64,000 bases of DNA from the NCBI GenBank assembly GCA_021397835.1, contig JAJFZO010000287.1, positions 560,501 through 624,500 on the forward strand, given 5' to 3'. A program made the translations under genes and the position numbers. The notes beneath the pieces are model-generated. The model was not told the DNA's origin, did not search any database, and saw only the letters and a program-made list of their open reading frames with translations. Every line of letters starts with the position of its first letter. Position 1 is the stretch's first letter. Below, in pieces: positions 27,301 through 40,213 of the stretch. This stretch comes from Moringa oleifera (lineage: Eukaryota; Streptophyta; Magnoliopsida; Brassicales; Moringaceae).

Positions 27301-29659
27301 CAATTGAATATTAATATATTAATATGGTTTACAGTTAATAAACAAATCAAAATTCATAATGAAAGGCAAATATATATTTTTTTTTTCCAAAATTGAACAA
27401 TCTTTTGACCATTATTTGTCATGATAAATATTTTTATTAACTAAGGTTTATTATTGTCAATTAAATTTAATTAATTTGAACAAAACTTTTAAGTTAAATT
27501 ATGCTCTTTCTTGATGTTTAAAAATTTTAAAAATAATGACAAGATCAAATAATAGATTAATTAAAAAATAAAAATCTTAATTAAAGGTGAAAAGGTTTCT
27601 TTTTAGGATTTGTATATATATTAAGTAGTATGATTTAGCAATCGTATTTAAATATATTGACATATTAATATGTTTTGTTGATCTTTTTCATATTGATGTT
27701 TGAAAAAAAAAAGTGGATAAAATTTATTTTTATTCAAAATCAATAAATTTTATATAATGATGATTGTTTAGTTTTTATGTATCAAAATTTTAAATTATTA
27801 GTCAAAAGATTATTTTATTTCATCTTTCAACAATTCTTTTATCATTATTTATGATAAATCTTCTCATTACGTAAGTTTTAGTATTTTTAATTAACTTAAT
27901 TAATTTTAAAAAATTCATTCAAATTATTTTTGTTTTAATATTTAATTTATTAAAAATAATCATAAGATCAATTAATAAATTAATGAATAAATTAAAATTC
28001 ATAAAATCAATTGAAAACTCAAAAAAAGTGAGTATATGAAGAATGAGCATTACTACTCCTAATCTCACATAAGAATCACATTACTTATGCCAAATCTGAA
28101 TATGTGACAGAAATTTGATTTCGTTATATACACATTATATATGATGGAGACGATTATTTTATTTGTGATGTTATCATATATGGCTTCATATGGTGGGCTA
28201 TAAATTTCAAAAAAAAAAAAAAAAGGAATCATGATTAACTCTTAAGTATTATATTTCTTTATATTTGTTTATGTACTTTTATTTTCTTGGGTATATTTCT
28301 TTTTGAATTTGAAAAAAATCTTAGTTATTGTGTTATTTTTTGCATGTATTTTTTTATTTTTTTGAATTATTTTAGTCTTTTTGGTTTTTGCATACTTTCT
28401 TTTAGTCTTTTTTGCTTTTATTTGACTTTCTTTTAACATGATTGGCTTTTTAGGATTTCTTTTTCTTTTTTCAATGAAGTTTTAAAGAAAGAAATTTATT
28501 TTGACTTCTTGTTTATTGATTGATTTTGTTGGTTGCAACCAAGAAAGAGAACTCATAGCAATGGTTAACCTTGTTTCTTAAAGAACAAGGAATTTTTAAT
28601 TTTTTTCTATTGGATTTTATTGGATTTTCTTTGGTTTCCTTTATGTTTTCTTAATTTCATTTCTTTTGAAAAATCTTGGTACATATTTCTATAATGCTCG
28701 GGGGACATTGATTCTTTTGTTTAATGTGATATTTTTTTTTCTTATCTCTTTTTCTTGGTTCTAAAGAAATGTGCCATTTTAAGTTGTAAATTTAGTGAAA
28801 GTGGTCTTACCTTCTCTTAAAATGAAAAATTTAAGTTCCAAATGTAAAGACAATTTTTCTCATATAAACCACACCTAGTGGTTGTCAAGTGCAATATTCT
28901 TTTAATGTTTAAAAATCCCTAAATTGCAAAGAAAGAGATTGCATTTTCGATTGTTGGTAGGTTATTTCTTTTAGTTGGTCCAACTGAAAGGAGAGAAGTC
29001 ATCATTATGGTGAAGGTTGTTGTTCACAATGCAAGGAATCTTCTTAGAGATTTTTACCACGGGAATGCTCTCAATGCTAGTTTTTGTTGTTTCACACATT
29101 GCATAATTTTTATTGAAGTACCTAATTATAAAAAATTAAAAACAGGAGTTGGGTTTAAGTAATTTTATGGTAATTCTCTTGTGTTCTTGATTGCCTTCTT
29201 AGTTTCTTTTTTTTTTTTTTTCCTTTTTGACTACAAAAGAGATACTAAGGCTGGGAAGAATTTTTTGTAAAATATTTCAAGTGAAAATGGTGAATATTTC
29301 TCGATTATTGATGTACATATTTCCTTGATTATGAGGAATAAAAAGAATAAAAAATCTAATGAAAATAATATGAAAGGAAGCAAAAAAAAAAAAAAAAGGT
29401 AAATCATTTTTAGTGTTTAAGAGGTGCTTTCAAAAATTATAAAAATTTATTTTTTATTTTTAAAAACACGTTCATACAATTCGCATTTATCGAACTAAAA
29501 CCAAACGTTTAGTTTCTTTCATTTCTCGTGATTTTTTCTTTTGTATGTAAAAAATTTCTCAATTAAAAAAATTGTTGACATTTCATCAATTTTTATCTAA
29601 TTTTTGATGAATTGTGAAAGTAAGCATTTTAAAGTTATGCTTCATGGAAAAATGTAAAT
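24341..29659. repeat. T-rich module series (unit B)
   Basis: Collinear with 3340-9771 of unit A but with a single copy of the first module. Module landmarks occur near 24465, 26125 and 28695. The conserved short patch is seen at about 24780-24860 and 29005-29090, where it can be read as VKVVVHNARNLLRDFYHG in one frame. Flanking sequence is full of stops. Confidence 0.7.
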
Positions 29660-30610
29660 AAAACTATGTGATGGTCAATAAAGCTGAAAGCAATCTTTGC
29701 ATTATCATATCTTTATATGGATGACTTACTTATGTTTGGCTTCAACATTCATGTCGTAAAAAATGTGAAGTCCTTACTTAGTACTAACTTCGACATGAAA
29801 GATTTATGAAAAGTTAATGTAATCTTTGGAATAAAAATAACTACGCAAGGAAAGGGACTTTCTTTTTATCAATCACTTTATATTGAGAATATCCTAAAGA
29901 AATACAATGACTTTGATTGTAAATCTGCTTGTACTCCTTATGATTCAAGTGTAAAGTTGCTCTAGAATACTAAAGACGATGTTAGATAAACTGAATATGC
30001 GAGCATCATTGGCAGCTTACACTATGCTATTGATTACACTAGGCCTCACAAAGCTTATACTTTAGGATTACTCTGCACTAGTAGACCTAGCATCGAGCAT
30101 TGACATGCTACTTAAAGGGTCATGAGACACCTCAAAAGGATTATGAACCTAACATTATCTTATTAGATGTTTTATGCTATTCTCGATGGATATAGTGATG
30201 CTATTTGACATGCCATTTCAGAAGACTCCATGGCAGCTAGTAGTTATATCTTTAGCATGGGAAGTGGAGGTATTCATAAAATTCTAAGAAATAAACTATT
30301 CTAGCTGAATTTAGGATGGAGTGTGAGATGATAGCACAAGCTATTGCTCGTGAGGAACTAGTCTACTAGTTGAGATCCCATTATGCGAAAGACTAATACT
30401 AATTGTCCTGATCCACTATGATAGTACCACAGCTATTACAAAAATTTAAAACTGTTTATAGAGATGACATATATGTTGTAATAGCATTACTATTAGAGAG
30501 TTTCTCTCCACAAGAGCTGTTAGAGTGGATTATGTACAAACTGATGATAACTTAGTTAATCCTTTAATGAAATGAATAGCTAGAAAGAAGGTTTTCAAAA
30601 CTTCAATAGG
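29660..30610 (+). pseudogene. Ty1/copia pol fragment, RT C-terminus and RNase H (unit B)
   Basis: Collinear with the unit A fragment. It starts at the YMDD region (about 29714) and continues to the RNase H GYSDA- segment and the C-terminal part near 30540. It has its own stops, for example after the KDL motif, and a deletion in the SEEACWLKSLL region. It represents the same ancestral insertion as in A and C. Confidence 0.85.
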
Positions 30611-31320
30611 AATAGGACTAATGCCCTTATAGTATTGAGTCATTCGTGATAATAACCCAACCTATGGACTAAATATCCCAACAAGTAGGTTAAAAGGGTA
30701 ATATGAAGTCATAAAGTGATATAAGATAAAACATGCTATTATGAGTTCCATTCCATTAGAAACATGAAATCCTAAAGCAAAGAAAAAGGTTAGAGGATGA
30801 AAAAGATGATTATCTAAATCTTAAAAATAAGTCAAGAGTAGGCTATCGATGACAATATCAATAACTAGGCTTTCATCAATAAAGTGGGGGCATAGGTAGC
30901 TACTCTTTATTACCCAATTCGAGCTAATGTTATAGAGGATGTTAAAGATGATTATCTTGATCTTGATCTTAGCTTCGTAGCATTGGCTCCTTTTCTGTTT
31001 GCTCTTGAGCTAACCATGGATATAAAGGTTGAGTCTACTACTATTAATGTTTTGGTTGATTAAGCTGAGGTTACTCCCAAAGCTATGGATCGACCTTAGG
31101 TTTTTCCCTCTTATGCTGCATCAGCTAATCAGAGTCCTTATTTTCTTGTTAATTATACTTGATATTAATTATTGGTTTTTAAACATGGATAACATTTTTA
31201 TTTTGATGAATATTTTTGTTTTACTCTACTTATATTTACCTAGTTTGGTTATGTCACCAAATATGCTTTGATCAACTCCTTGTACTTTTAGCAAATCTAT
31301 AACAATTGTTTTACTTTGAA
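30611..31320 (+). pseudogene. Copia trailer and decayed copy of the short frame (unit B)
   Basis: This is the homologue of 10700-11430. The frame equivalent to 11050-11268 has its ATG changed to ATA and contains stops after VLVD and MDRP. No other gene is seen. The overlapping 80-residue frame at 31029-31271 is in a different frame with no similarity support. Confidence 0.5.
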
Positions 31321-31322
31321 AC

Positions 31323-33700
31323 TCATGCTATTCGAAAATCTAAAATCCAAAACTTTGACGATCCTCGATCTGATGTCCTTATGGCTCATCACTCATCACT
31401 TTCCTTTGGATGAAATAAATGAACCATATATCGATGTTTCTTCATGGTAAAATTTGGTGGTCTATAATGACTGATAGAATGGTTGTAAATAAGTGAGTTA
31501 AAATGCATGATCGACACATACATTTGAAACCATAATCAAAATAAATGTTTAAGATAGAAAAAAGGTATCTAAACATATTAATTTTAAGGTTTCAACTAAG
31601 AATTAAAATAACCAAAACAAATACAAAAAATCAAAATCAAAATTAAAATATGCAAAATACCTAAATTTAATGAACTTAAGTCTTTGTCTATTTTTATCAA
31701 AATGAAAGTACCATAAAAAACTTTAACTCAAAATTTTAAATCTTGATACTATATTTTGATAGGCAAAATAATAAATTTTATAAATAAAACTGATGAATGA
31801 ATAAACATGAGTACATTCATAGATGGATAACAAAGAATAATAAAGAAAAAGAAGAAATTACTAAAGCGAGAATATTCATTCTTAGGATTTCTTGCATTCT
31901 GATGTAATGGTATAAAACAGTAATGCGTATAGACTAGGGTAGTTAAGTGTTTTCATGCCTAAAAAATGGTTATAATTAAGTTAATATAATATAAGTATTA
32001 GATTACTTTAATCTCATAAACTGTAGGATTTTTAAACAATTGACCAATACACTACAAAAGAGAATGAGGAATATTACAATTATCTTCTCTAGTATTTTAT
32101 GAGAATAACCTTTTTGAACAGAACTAAAGATCAGTAACCTCATATTTTTAAATCTTTAATTCTAGTATGTCTTAGAAGCAAAGGGATCATACTATTAATA
32201 TAAACTCTATCCTCTTTTTCTTTCCACAAGTGCTAACTTATAACCCTAACTAGGAAATCTTCTTCTACCATAGCAATCAACTGTCTAGTTACTCATTCTT
32301 CTCCTCATCATAATTCCTTTATTGATCATTGCCAAAGAAAATGATGGCCACTTAAGACTGCTTAGAAAATTGCATGGTAAATAAATTAATAAAGTTTAAT
32401 TGGTTGTAAAATCTTATGGTGGATTTACGAAAAATATAAACACTTTATGTTTAGTTTATTTATGAGTTTTTCATAAATCATATAACCTTTTGACTCTTGC
32501 TTTCAATAATAACTATATTGTACATATATGTTTATATATATATATATATATGCAAAATAATGAAATATCCTTTTTTCAAAATATTCACTTTCTTGATATG
32601 CGTAGATTTATTTCAAAACAAAAGACAATTACAATACAAGACAACTAAAGTTTAAATTTTTGATCAATTGCTTAGATTTAGTTATTAATTAGAAGAAATC
32701 CATTTATCATAAAATTTTGTTTCAAAAAAATTAAATGTTTAGCATGTCCATGTATTTTCTTAAAAATATCTAATTTTTTCATTATTTTTCAATAATAAAC
32801 GTAAGCATAACTAAAAGTTCTTTAAATCTATATTATGATATTTTTTAAATCAATCCAATCCTTAGGGTTTTCATTCTTCTTTTTCTACATTTTTCCTTTG
32901 TTTTCTTTTCAATCCTTGTGGGCAATTTTTGAATAAGTCCAAATGTGATTTACTATAATTAAATTATCAACCCACATTGACAAATCATTTATCGATTTTT
33001 CTTTCTTTCTTTTTTTTTTTTTTTTTTTGCAAAAGAGAGACTTTAAAAAGTAAAAAATTAAATAAATAAAAATATTATATTATATTTTCTTATAGGAATA
33101 ATTAAATGTTGTTTTACCATTTCGTCTTGAGATACAATGGGAATAAAATGGTTAACTATAATTTTTGTTTTTAAATAAATAATTAAATTTTCTACAACAT
33201 GAAAACCGATTCTCACATGAATTCTAGTTTTGTTGAAATCGTAAATGATTTTACCAGCCACTTATTTTTAAATTAAAATATTCAAAAAAGATTTAAAAGC
33301 TTATGAATATTTTAAAATCAATTTGATTAATATTAAATGCAGACATATGAAGCAACATTTTAAAAATGATGTTGTATTTCAAATTCTAATGTCCCAACAA
33401 AAAAATAAAGTAATTTCAATTTTATTAGAGATAACTTCATTACAAAATAAGAGAAAAGAGAAATAAGAACATGTATCCCTACAATTTGAGGCTATTTAAA
33501 GCTATGTTACAACATATTAATAAGTTTGAAACCAATTTGTTCATAACTTATTGTTAAACCTATTAATAGTATTGACAAATCATTTCCTTTGTCTTCTTAT
33601 TTTTAGGAGAGACATCCAATTATTTAATTAGCTCCAAACATGAGGAGTTCTCATTATCAAAAAGCCTTTTAAAACTTCATTTTTTTCATTTCCAATATCT
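31323..33700. other. AT-rich spacer upstream of peptide gene (unit B)
   Basis: Equivalent to 17809-20170 in unit A, without the CACTA element. It contains a TA microsatellite near 32535-32552 and a poly-T run near 33009-33028. No gene is recognised. Confidence 0.6.
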
Positions 33701-33728
33701 TCAATAACCAAAGAACCTAGAGATTGTC

Positions 33729-34123
33729 ATGGAGAAGTCCTCTTTCAAATTGACCTTTTTGGCTGTGTTCTTAATTTTAGCAGCTTGTTAGACTCTCTTC
33801 CTTTTTTTCTTAGGCATTTATTCAATCTTTTATTGCATATACAAATTTCTCTTGGTACCCTATTTATTGACTTCTTTTGGGTTAACTCAATACTATTTTT
33901 TTTGGTTTGTTATTTAGTGTTTTTGTTTGCACATGCAAAAGATGGAAATGAGCAAAAGCGTGCTTTTGGTTTTATTAAGTGCACATCTGAATCAGATTGC
34001 GATTTTCTTAAGGGTGTGTGTAACTACGAGTGTCGACTTAGGTATTGTATTTGTATAAGCGCCTCACATCCATCGACTGAAAACATAATTAAAACATACC
34101 ATGAACTACCTTACCAGGCATAG
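33729..34123 (+). CDS. Defensin-like secreted cysteine-rich peptide B (two exons)
   Basis: This is the paralogue of the gene at 20200. Exons are 33729-33786 and 33918-34123, separated by a 131-bp GT-AG intron, and encode 87 residues. The signal peptide starts MEKSSFKLTFLAVFLILAA and continues LFLFAHAK, with AHA as the likely cleavage site. All six cysteines and their spacing are kept. Against copy A I count 14 changed residues but only 4 silent codon differences, concentrated in the mature peptide (K/T, H/Y, G/R, P/A, R/H, I/T, N/Y, R/Y and others). The CAG acceptor present in A is lost here, which supports the ATTTAG acceptor in both. The TATA-like core seen upstream of A is missing, so expression may be reduced. 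A polyadenylation-like AATAAA is at 34251. Confidence 0.75.
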
Positions 34124-35001
34124 CTTTCATTCTACATAATGTATGAATGGGTGTTCTTAGTACATAGTTATGTGCTAGCTCATAAACAATGGCTCTATAT
34201 ATTGTATTAAAATGGTTGTCTCAATATATATAGTGACCTACTGGCTGCTAAATAAACAACCTCATGTTATTATTTTTCTCTTTTCATAAATAATTTTATA
34301 TTCATAATATAAATATTATTTCTTATAGGTCTAAGTAATATTAAATCTATGATAGTATCAAATCAAGTAATGTGATATAGTTAAAACTTTAATATGGAAG
34401 CTAAACAGTAAAGTAGATTATAATTAAAATATATGAACAAATATGATGAAAATAGTTAAGAGGTCCAAAAGAGTAAACACTAGCAAAAAAATTTCTTTGA
34501 CTTACTCAAATTAGAAATTAAGAAGTGATACTATTTTTGTGAATCTTATGTTCTAGTTCGATCAACCTACAAAGAAGAAGGATTTGTATCTCATAATTAT
34601 CATAAGAGAATTAAACAGTAAAAATAGATCAACTTTTTACTTTTGTAATTAATATATATTATCTATGTATGACAGAAAAAATAGACTTAATAAGTGACTC
34701 GAACCATTTAAAAATAGTACTTTAATTTGTTTTGTTCATAGTAATAATTTTTTAGCTATAATAAATCATAAATTAGACTACGTAGATACCTTGAATTACT
34801 ATATCCAACAAAAAAATTTACATCATAATATAAATTTAAAGAGGAATAAAAGAATTAAAGAGTAATAGCAGATCAACTTTATACTTTTGCAATTAATATA
34901 TATTATCTATGTACAATAGAAAAAGTAGACTTAATAAATGATTGAACCATTTAAAAATAGTACTCTAATTGTTTTGTTCATAGTAATAATTTTCTAGGTA
35001 T
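34124..35001. repeat. AT-rich trailer with tandem repeat at the unit B/C junction
   Basis: Equivalent to 20594-21454. No gene is seen. Confidence 0.6.
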
Positions 35002-35594
35002 AATAAATCATAAATTGGAATACTTACATATCTTGAGTTATTGTATCTAACAAAAAATTACATCATAATATAAATTTAAAATGGAATAAGTGTTATAAAG
35101 GGGACGGTCAATCACATAAAAGGATTATGATGGAAAACAATTATTGCATATTCAAGAAAAATATTGAAACGTAATTTTTAGTGATGGCCATTTATTGTTA
35201 CAATAATTAACCAATCAGATTAAAGTTTGATACTAAAGATGTATAGTCAATTATATTTTGAATAAAAATGAAAATACTTTTTTTGGAGAATGGAAAATTT
35301 GACAAGGAAAAAATTTAACCAACCAGTTACCTTATAGTAGACATTTAATTTTTTACTTTCTAGTTTTCAATTATTTTTTAAAAAACTTTTTTTCTTTTTT
35401 AATAATGTCACTGTTAGCATTGATTGAGGTAGTTTTCTTTTTCTATGATGGCCTATTGTTTGATTTTTCATCCTCCTCCTAATTCTTTTATTATTTATTA
35501 AAAAAACGTCACCTATAGGAATAGGCCTTACATCATGGCATCCATAATTAAAGTTGATACGGCTTGGGTATTCCCTTTGTTTTTACTATACACC

Positions 35595-36345
35595 TAAAGA
35601 GATTACATTTTCGATTGTTGGTAGGTGATTTCTTTTAATTGTTCTAGCCCAAAGGAGAGAAATCATTGTTATGGCGAAGGTTGTTGCTCACAATACAATC
35701 TTCTTAGAGACTTTTGTCACAAGAAGGCTCTGAATGTTGGTTTTAGTTATTGCACACAATATGCAATTTTTATTAAAGTATCCAATGATTGAAATTAAAA
35801 ATTAGAGTTGGGTTTGAGCAATTTTATTGTAACTTTCTTGTGTTCTTGATTGTCTTTTTAGTTTCTTTATTGCTTTCTTGACTGCAAAAAAGAAATATTA
35901 AGTTTAGGAAGACTTTCTTGTAGAATATTTCAAGTTAAAATGGTGAATGTTTCGTGATTATTGATGTGCATACTTCCTTGATTATGTGGAATGAAAAGAA
36001 TAAAAAATCTAATAAAAATAATATGAAAGGAAGCAAAAAGAAAAGGGCAAATTGTTTTTAATGTTTAAGAGCTGCTTTGAGAAATTATGAAAATTTGTTT
36101 TTTAATTTTTTATTTTAAAAAATAAGTTCATACAATTCACATTTATCGATCCATTCGTAAGACAATAAATTAAAACCAAACTTTTAGTTTATCTCATTTT
36201 ACATAATTTTTTCTTTCCTAAGCAAAAAAATTTCTCAATTAAAAAATATTATTGATTTCTCGTTAATTTTTACCTAATTTTTTATGAATTATGAAAGTAA
36301 CCATTTTAAAGCTACACTCCGTTGAAAATTGTAAATAAAACTATA
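35595..36345. repeat. T-rich module remnant (unit C)
   Basis: This follows the deletion junction directly and corresponds to about 9028-9770 in A and 28935-29655 in B. The conserved patch is at about 35665-35750. Confidence 0.65.
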
Positions 36346-37155
36346 TGATGATAATACTGAAAGTAATCTTTGCACTATCATATGTCTTTATGTAGATGAC
36401 CTACTTATCTTTGGCTCCAACATTCATGTCGTAAAAAATGTAAAGTCCTTGCTTAGTGCCAACTTTGACGTGAAAGATTTAAGAGCAACTAATGTAATCT
36501 TTGGAACAAAAATAACTAGGCCAAAAAAGGGACTTTTTTTGGATCAATCACTTCATATTGAGAATATCCTAAAGAAGTGCAATTACTTTGATTGAAACCT
36601 ACTTGTACTCCTTATGATCTGTGTGTCAAGTTGTTCAAGAACACTAAAGACAGTGTTAGATAAACTGAGTATGCGAGCATCATTGGTAGCTTATGTTATA
36701 CTACTAATTGTACTAAGCCTGACATAGCTTATGCCATGGGATTACTCTGTAGGTTTACCAATAGGTCTAGTATTGAGCATTGGAAAGCGTCATGAGATAC
36801 CTTAAAAGGATTATGAACCTAAAATTGCATTGTCAAAAGTTTTTTGCTATTTTAGAAGGATATAATGATACTGATTGAAACACCCTTTTAGAAGACTTGA
36901 TGGTAGTTAATGGTTATATCTTTAGCATAGCAAATGGAGTTGCTTAATAAAACTCTAAGAAACAAACTATTTTGGCTTAATCTACGAAGAAGTATGAGAT
37001 GATAGCACTAGCTACTGCTAGTGAGGAAGCACGCTGGTTAAGAAGTTTGCTAGTTGAGATCTTATTTTAGGAAAAACTTATACAAGTTATCGTGATCCAT
37101 TGTGATAGTGGCACAGCTATTGTAAAAATTCAAAACCATTTATAGAGACAACAGA
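36346..37155 (+). pseudogene. Ty1/copia pol fragment, 5' part, interrupted by gypsy element (unit C)
   Basis: Collinear with 9772-10580. Here the catalytic box is in the form YVDD near 36389, followed by LLIFGSNIHVVKN. The RNase H GYND-D segment and the SEEARWLRSL region are visible. Stops and indels are present. The fragment ends where the long terminal repeat begins and resumes at 52796. Confidence 0.85.
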
Positions 37156-39490
37156 TGTAGACACCCATTTTGTAGCGATACTACAATGCTACCAATTCTA
37201 TAATGCTACCAATTCTATAATGCTACAATGCTACCATTGTTGAAGCTATAATACTGCCAGTTCTATAATGCTGCAATGCTGCCAATTGTTGCATTAAATG
37301 AAGGCTTGGCCAAGGTCTATAAAAATCAACCTTGGCCAAGAGCTTACGAGGGATTGGGAGAAGGAGTGTTGATGAGAGAATGTTAAAAAATTTTGAGAGT
37401 TTGGAGAATATTTGGAGAAAGTTATAAAAGGGGGAAATAATAGTGTAAAGAGAGGGGGAGAGATTTTCTTTGGTAAGGAAGAACAAGGTAGCCTTTTTTT
37501 ATGATTTTATAATTACTTTTTTTTCCTTTATTTTTGCTTTTTTATGAATATTTTCTTTCATTTATTTACTTAATTGTTATTATATGTGTATATGTACATA
37601 CATTTTTATTTCTCTTGCACACATATATCCTTTTACTTATCTTCATATTATTCTTACTTACATTTTTATTTATCTTACATATTGATGTATTTATATTCCT
37701 CTATTTACAAATATACATAATTTTTTTTTATGCTTTCATGTTGAATACATAAAAAGTTAAGTAAAAAAATAGATAGTGTATAAAAGTATTGAGCAAAAAA
37801 AAAAAACGTAATTTAATAGGAAATGAATGCGATGCGATATATAAACTAAAAAAAAAGAAAATAAAGAAATAATGGTTAGGGGGCAGTATATGCTTTTATG
37901 TTGAATGCATGAAATTTGCTTAAAAGAACAAAAAAAAAAAAAAAAACAGAGAAAGATAAATAACTTTAAGATATTAAACTTGTTTTAAAATAATAAATTT
38001 AGATTATTCATAATATAAAATTATAAATTAAGTTTTATTTTTATTTTTATTTTTACTCAATTTTAACTATATCTTCAAAAAGGATAAAATCATTTTGATG
38101 TTATTTTAATTTTTAAAAAAATTAAAATAAACAACACTTTAAATTTTTTAGAGCATAAAATTATTCAAGAGAGTTGTTTTTTATAAAAAAATTTATTTTC
38201 AAAATAATAATATATGTTTTAAATTTTTGAGAAGTATGAAAAAATTTCAAAAGAGATATTTTCATATTTTTTATGTAAGAATTATTTTTTAAAAAAGTAA
38301 AAATAAATAAAAATATATATTTCTAGTTCTTACAGGATATAAAATAATCTCAAGAGAGACATTTTTATATTTTAATATAAAAACTACTTAATATTTTAAA
38401 ATATATAAAAAAATTTCAAGAGAGAGGTTTTTATAGTTTTTGATGATAAAAAATTATTCTAAAATATAAATGTTTCAAGTTTTGAAAAGTATGAAAAATT
38501 TCAAGAGAGTAGTTTCCATATTTATCAATACAAAATTAATTTTTAAAAATTTATTTGATATTTTTGAGAAAATATAAAAAATCTCATGAGAGATTTTGAT
38601 ACTCTCTAATATAAAATTTATTTAATATTTTTCTGATAAACATGAAAAGATTTTGAGAGAGGATTTTCATATTTAAAAATATATTTATAAAAAAATCTAA
38701 GAGAAAAATCTTTATATTCTCTATGATATTTTGTGTAAATCGCTCTCAATTTATTTTTGTTTTTAATTAATAAAATTATAAAATTTAAATTTAAGACTTA
38801 TATTTAAAATATCAAATATTAATTATTTCCTTATGTTAGGGTCATCAGACTTCAAAATTATTTATATGTTTCACATAATGTGGCTATACATGTGCATCAA
38901 AATGTCATTGAATTCACATGAATCACAACAAAAAAATATTCTGAGAATTAAGGGGTTGAACAAGAGTGAGACCTCCATATTCTCCATCATGAAAACAAAT
39001 ATTTTAAGATTAGAGGTTAAATAAAAGTGGAACCTCTACATCTTTTCCTATAAAATAATTTCAAAATTTAAAGGTAAAACAAGAGTTAAACCTTTATATT
39101 CCCTAAACATTAAATTTTTACTTGATTTCATATCATGTACATTTCTTTTCAGACATATTTTTGGGAATCAATTTTAAAAATCAAATGAATTTCAAAACTA
39201 AAAAATAACCTTGATCAATTGGTACCAATTTTTGGACCTCATCCTGGTGCTAAACCTTCCCCACGCGTAATTGAGTCTCAAACCCATATTTTTAATTTCA
39301 AAAGACCAGTGTTGCCTTTTTTATTTTTGAAAATAAATAAATTTCAGTGTCCAATCACACCATGAAAAGAATTGGTGGTGACTTTCTTCGTTTTTATTTT
39401 TTAAAATCTTTTCGAAAGAAAATCGCCTAAAATATTATATTTTTTAAGCTGCTTCAAGAATTCGACCCCGGTTGAAGATAAGTTATGACA
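37156..39490 (+). repeat. 5' LTR of the gypsy element
   Basis: It starts TGTAGACACCC and ends AAGTTATGACA (2335 bp). It includes short AATGCTACCAATTCT-type tandem repeats at the start and a TATA box near 37318. About six to seven imperfect repeats of roughly 95 bp with TTTCAAGAGAGA lie between about 38130 and 38720. The tail has CCCCACGCGTAATTGAGTCTC. The 3' LTR is about 550 bp shorter. Confidence 0.9.
37318..37326 (+). promoter_or_regulatory. LTR TATA box flanked by palindromes
   Basis: TATAAAAAT lies between two copies of the palindrome CTTGGCCAAG at 37305-37314 and 37331-37340. Transcription of the element would start shortly downstream. The whole block is absent from the 3' LTR. Confidence 0.6.
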
Positions 39491-39491
39491 A

Positions 39492-39511
39492 CTTGGCGCT
39501 CTGTTGGGAAC
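39492..39511 (+). other. Candidate primer-binding site
   Basis: CTTGGCGCTCTGTTGGGAAC follows the end of the 5' LTR directly, which is where reverse transcription would be primed by a host tRNA. The matching tRNA cannot be assigned with certainty by eye. Confidence 0.55.
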
Positions 39512-40213
39512 ATTTAGAGAGTTAGGCCAAAATTGACTATGGATTACTTTTTGGTTTTAAAAATTGAATTTTAACCATGGTTCCCTTTTATTTCATATTT
39601 GTTGCATTTAGAATTATTGTTCGGTTAATTTTCTACTTGTTTTACATGTATACTTTACATTATATATTGTCACCCAAATTGTTTTATGACTTACGCATTT
39701 CTTACATTCATATCACCCGCATGACATAAGCTATTGACTGAGCTTTACCTTTTAGGAAGGAATAGAGTAAACTATGCTCTCGAGAAGCACCTTGCTTCCG
39801 CATGAGCTAGTGAAATATTCCCACTCAAATTGAACTTGAAATAGTTTATCATTTTCAAGAAGTTAATGTTTCTGCAGCAATGATAATAGTGTTTTTTAAG
39901 GTGCCTTACTAATCTAATGAGGAGCAATCTAAGAACCTATAGAAAACTGATCAATTTCTCGAAGCCCAGCATGCAGCAAGCTTAGGGAACTAAGAATAAG
40001 ATAACACCATAGCTAGTCATAGGAAAAAAAACCCTTTAAGACACGAGGAAAGTCATGTTTTGTATATTTTTATCTTGTTGTGATGCCGACTCTTTGCCTA
40101 ATGTTTGTTCTTTTGCTTTATAGTTGCATGACATATCATCAAGAGGATTATTACCTTCGCAAGGTTGAAAACAAGTAATAAAATTTTGTTAAATTCATAA
40201 AGTATCGGTAACC
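39512..40213. other. 5' leader of the gypsy element
   Basis: No coding region is recognised between the primer site and the first gag-like ATG at 40214. Confidence 0.5.

Larger units (their letters stand above)
21455..35001. repeat. Tandem segmental repeat, unit B
   Basis: This second copy of the segment, about 13.5 kb, is the cleanest one. It has no CACTA element and no gypsy insertion, so it serves as the reference for the empty sites. Matching landmarks with unit A include the minisatellite (22570-23030), the YMDD copia fragment (29660-30610), the spacer and the defensin-like gene (33729-34123). Many single-base differences and small indels show that the duplication is not recent. Confidence 0.85.

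Noticed and set aside
37534..37752. Hydrophobic 72-residue frame in the 5' LTR
   Set aside because: T-rich low-complexity LTR sequence. A similar frame at 51055-51294 in the other LTR is not conserved as protein.
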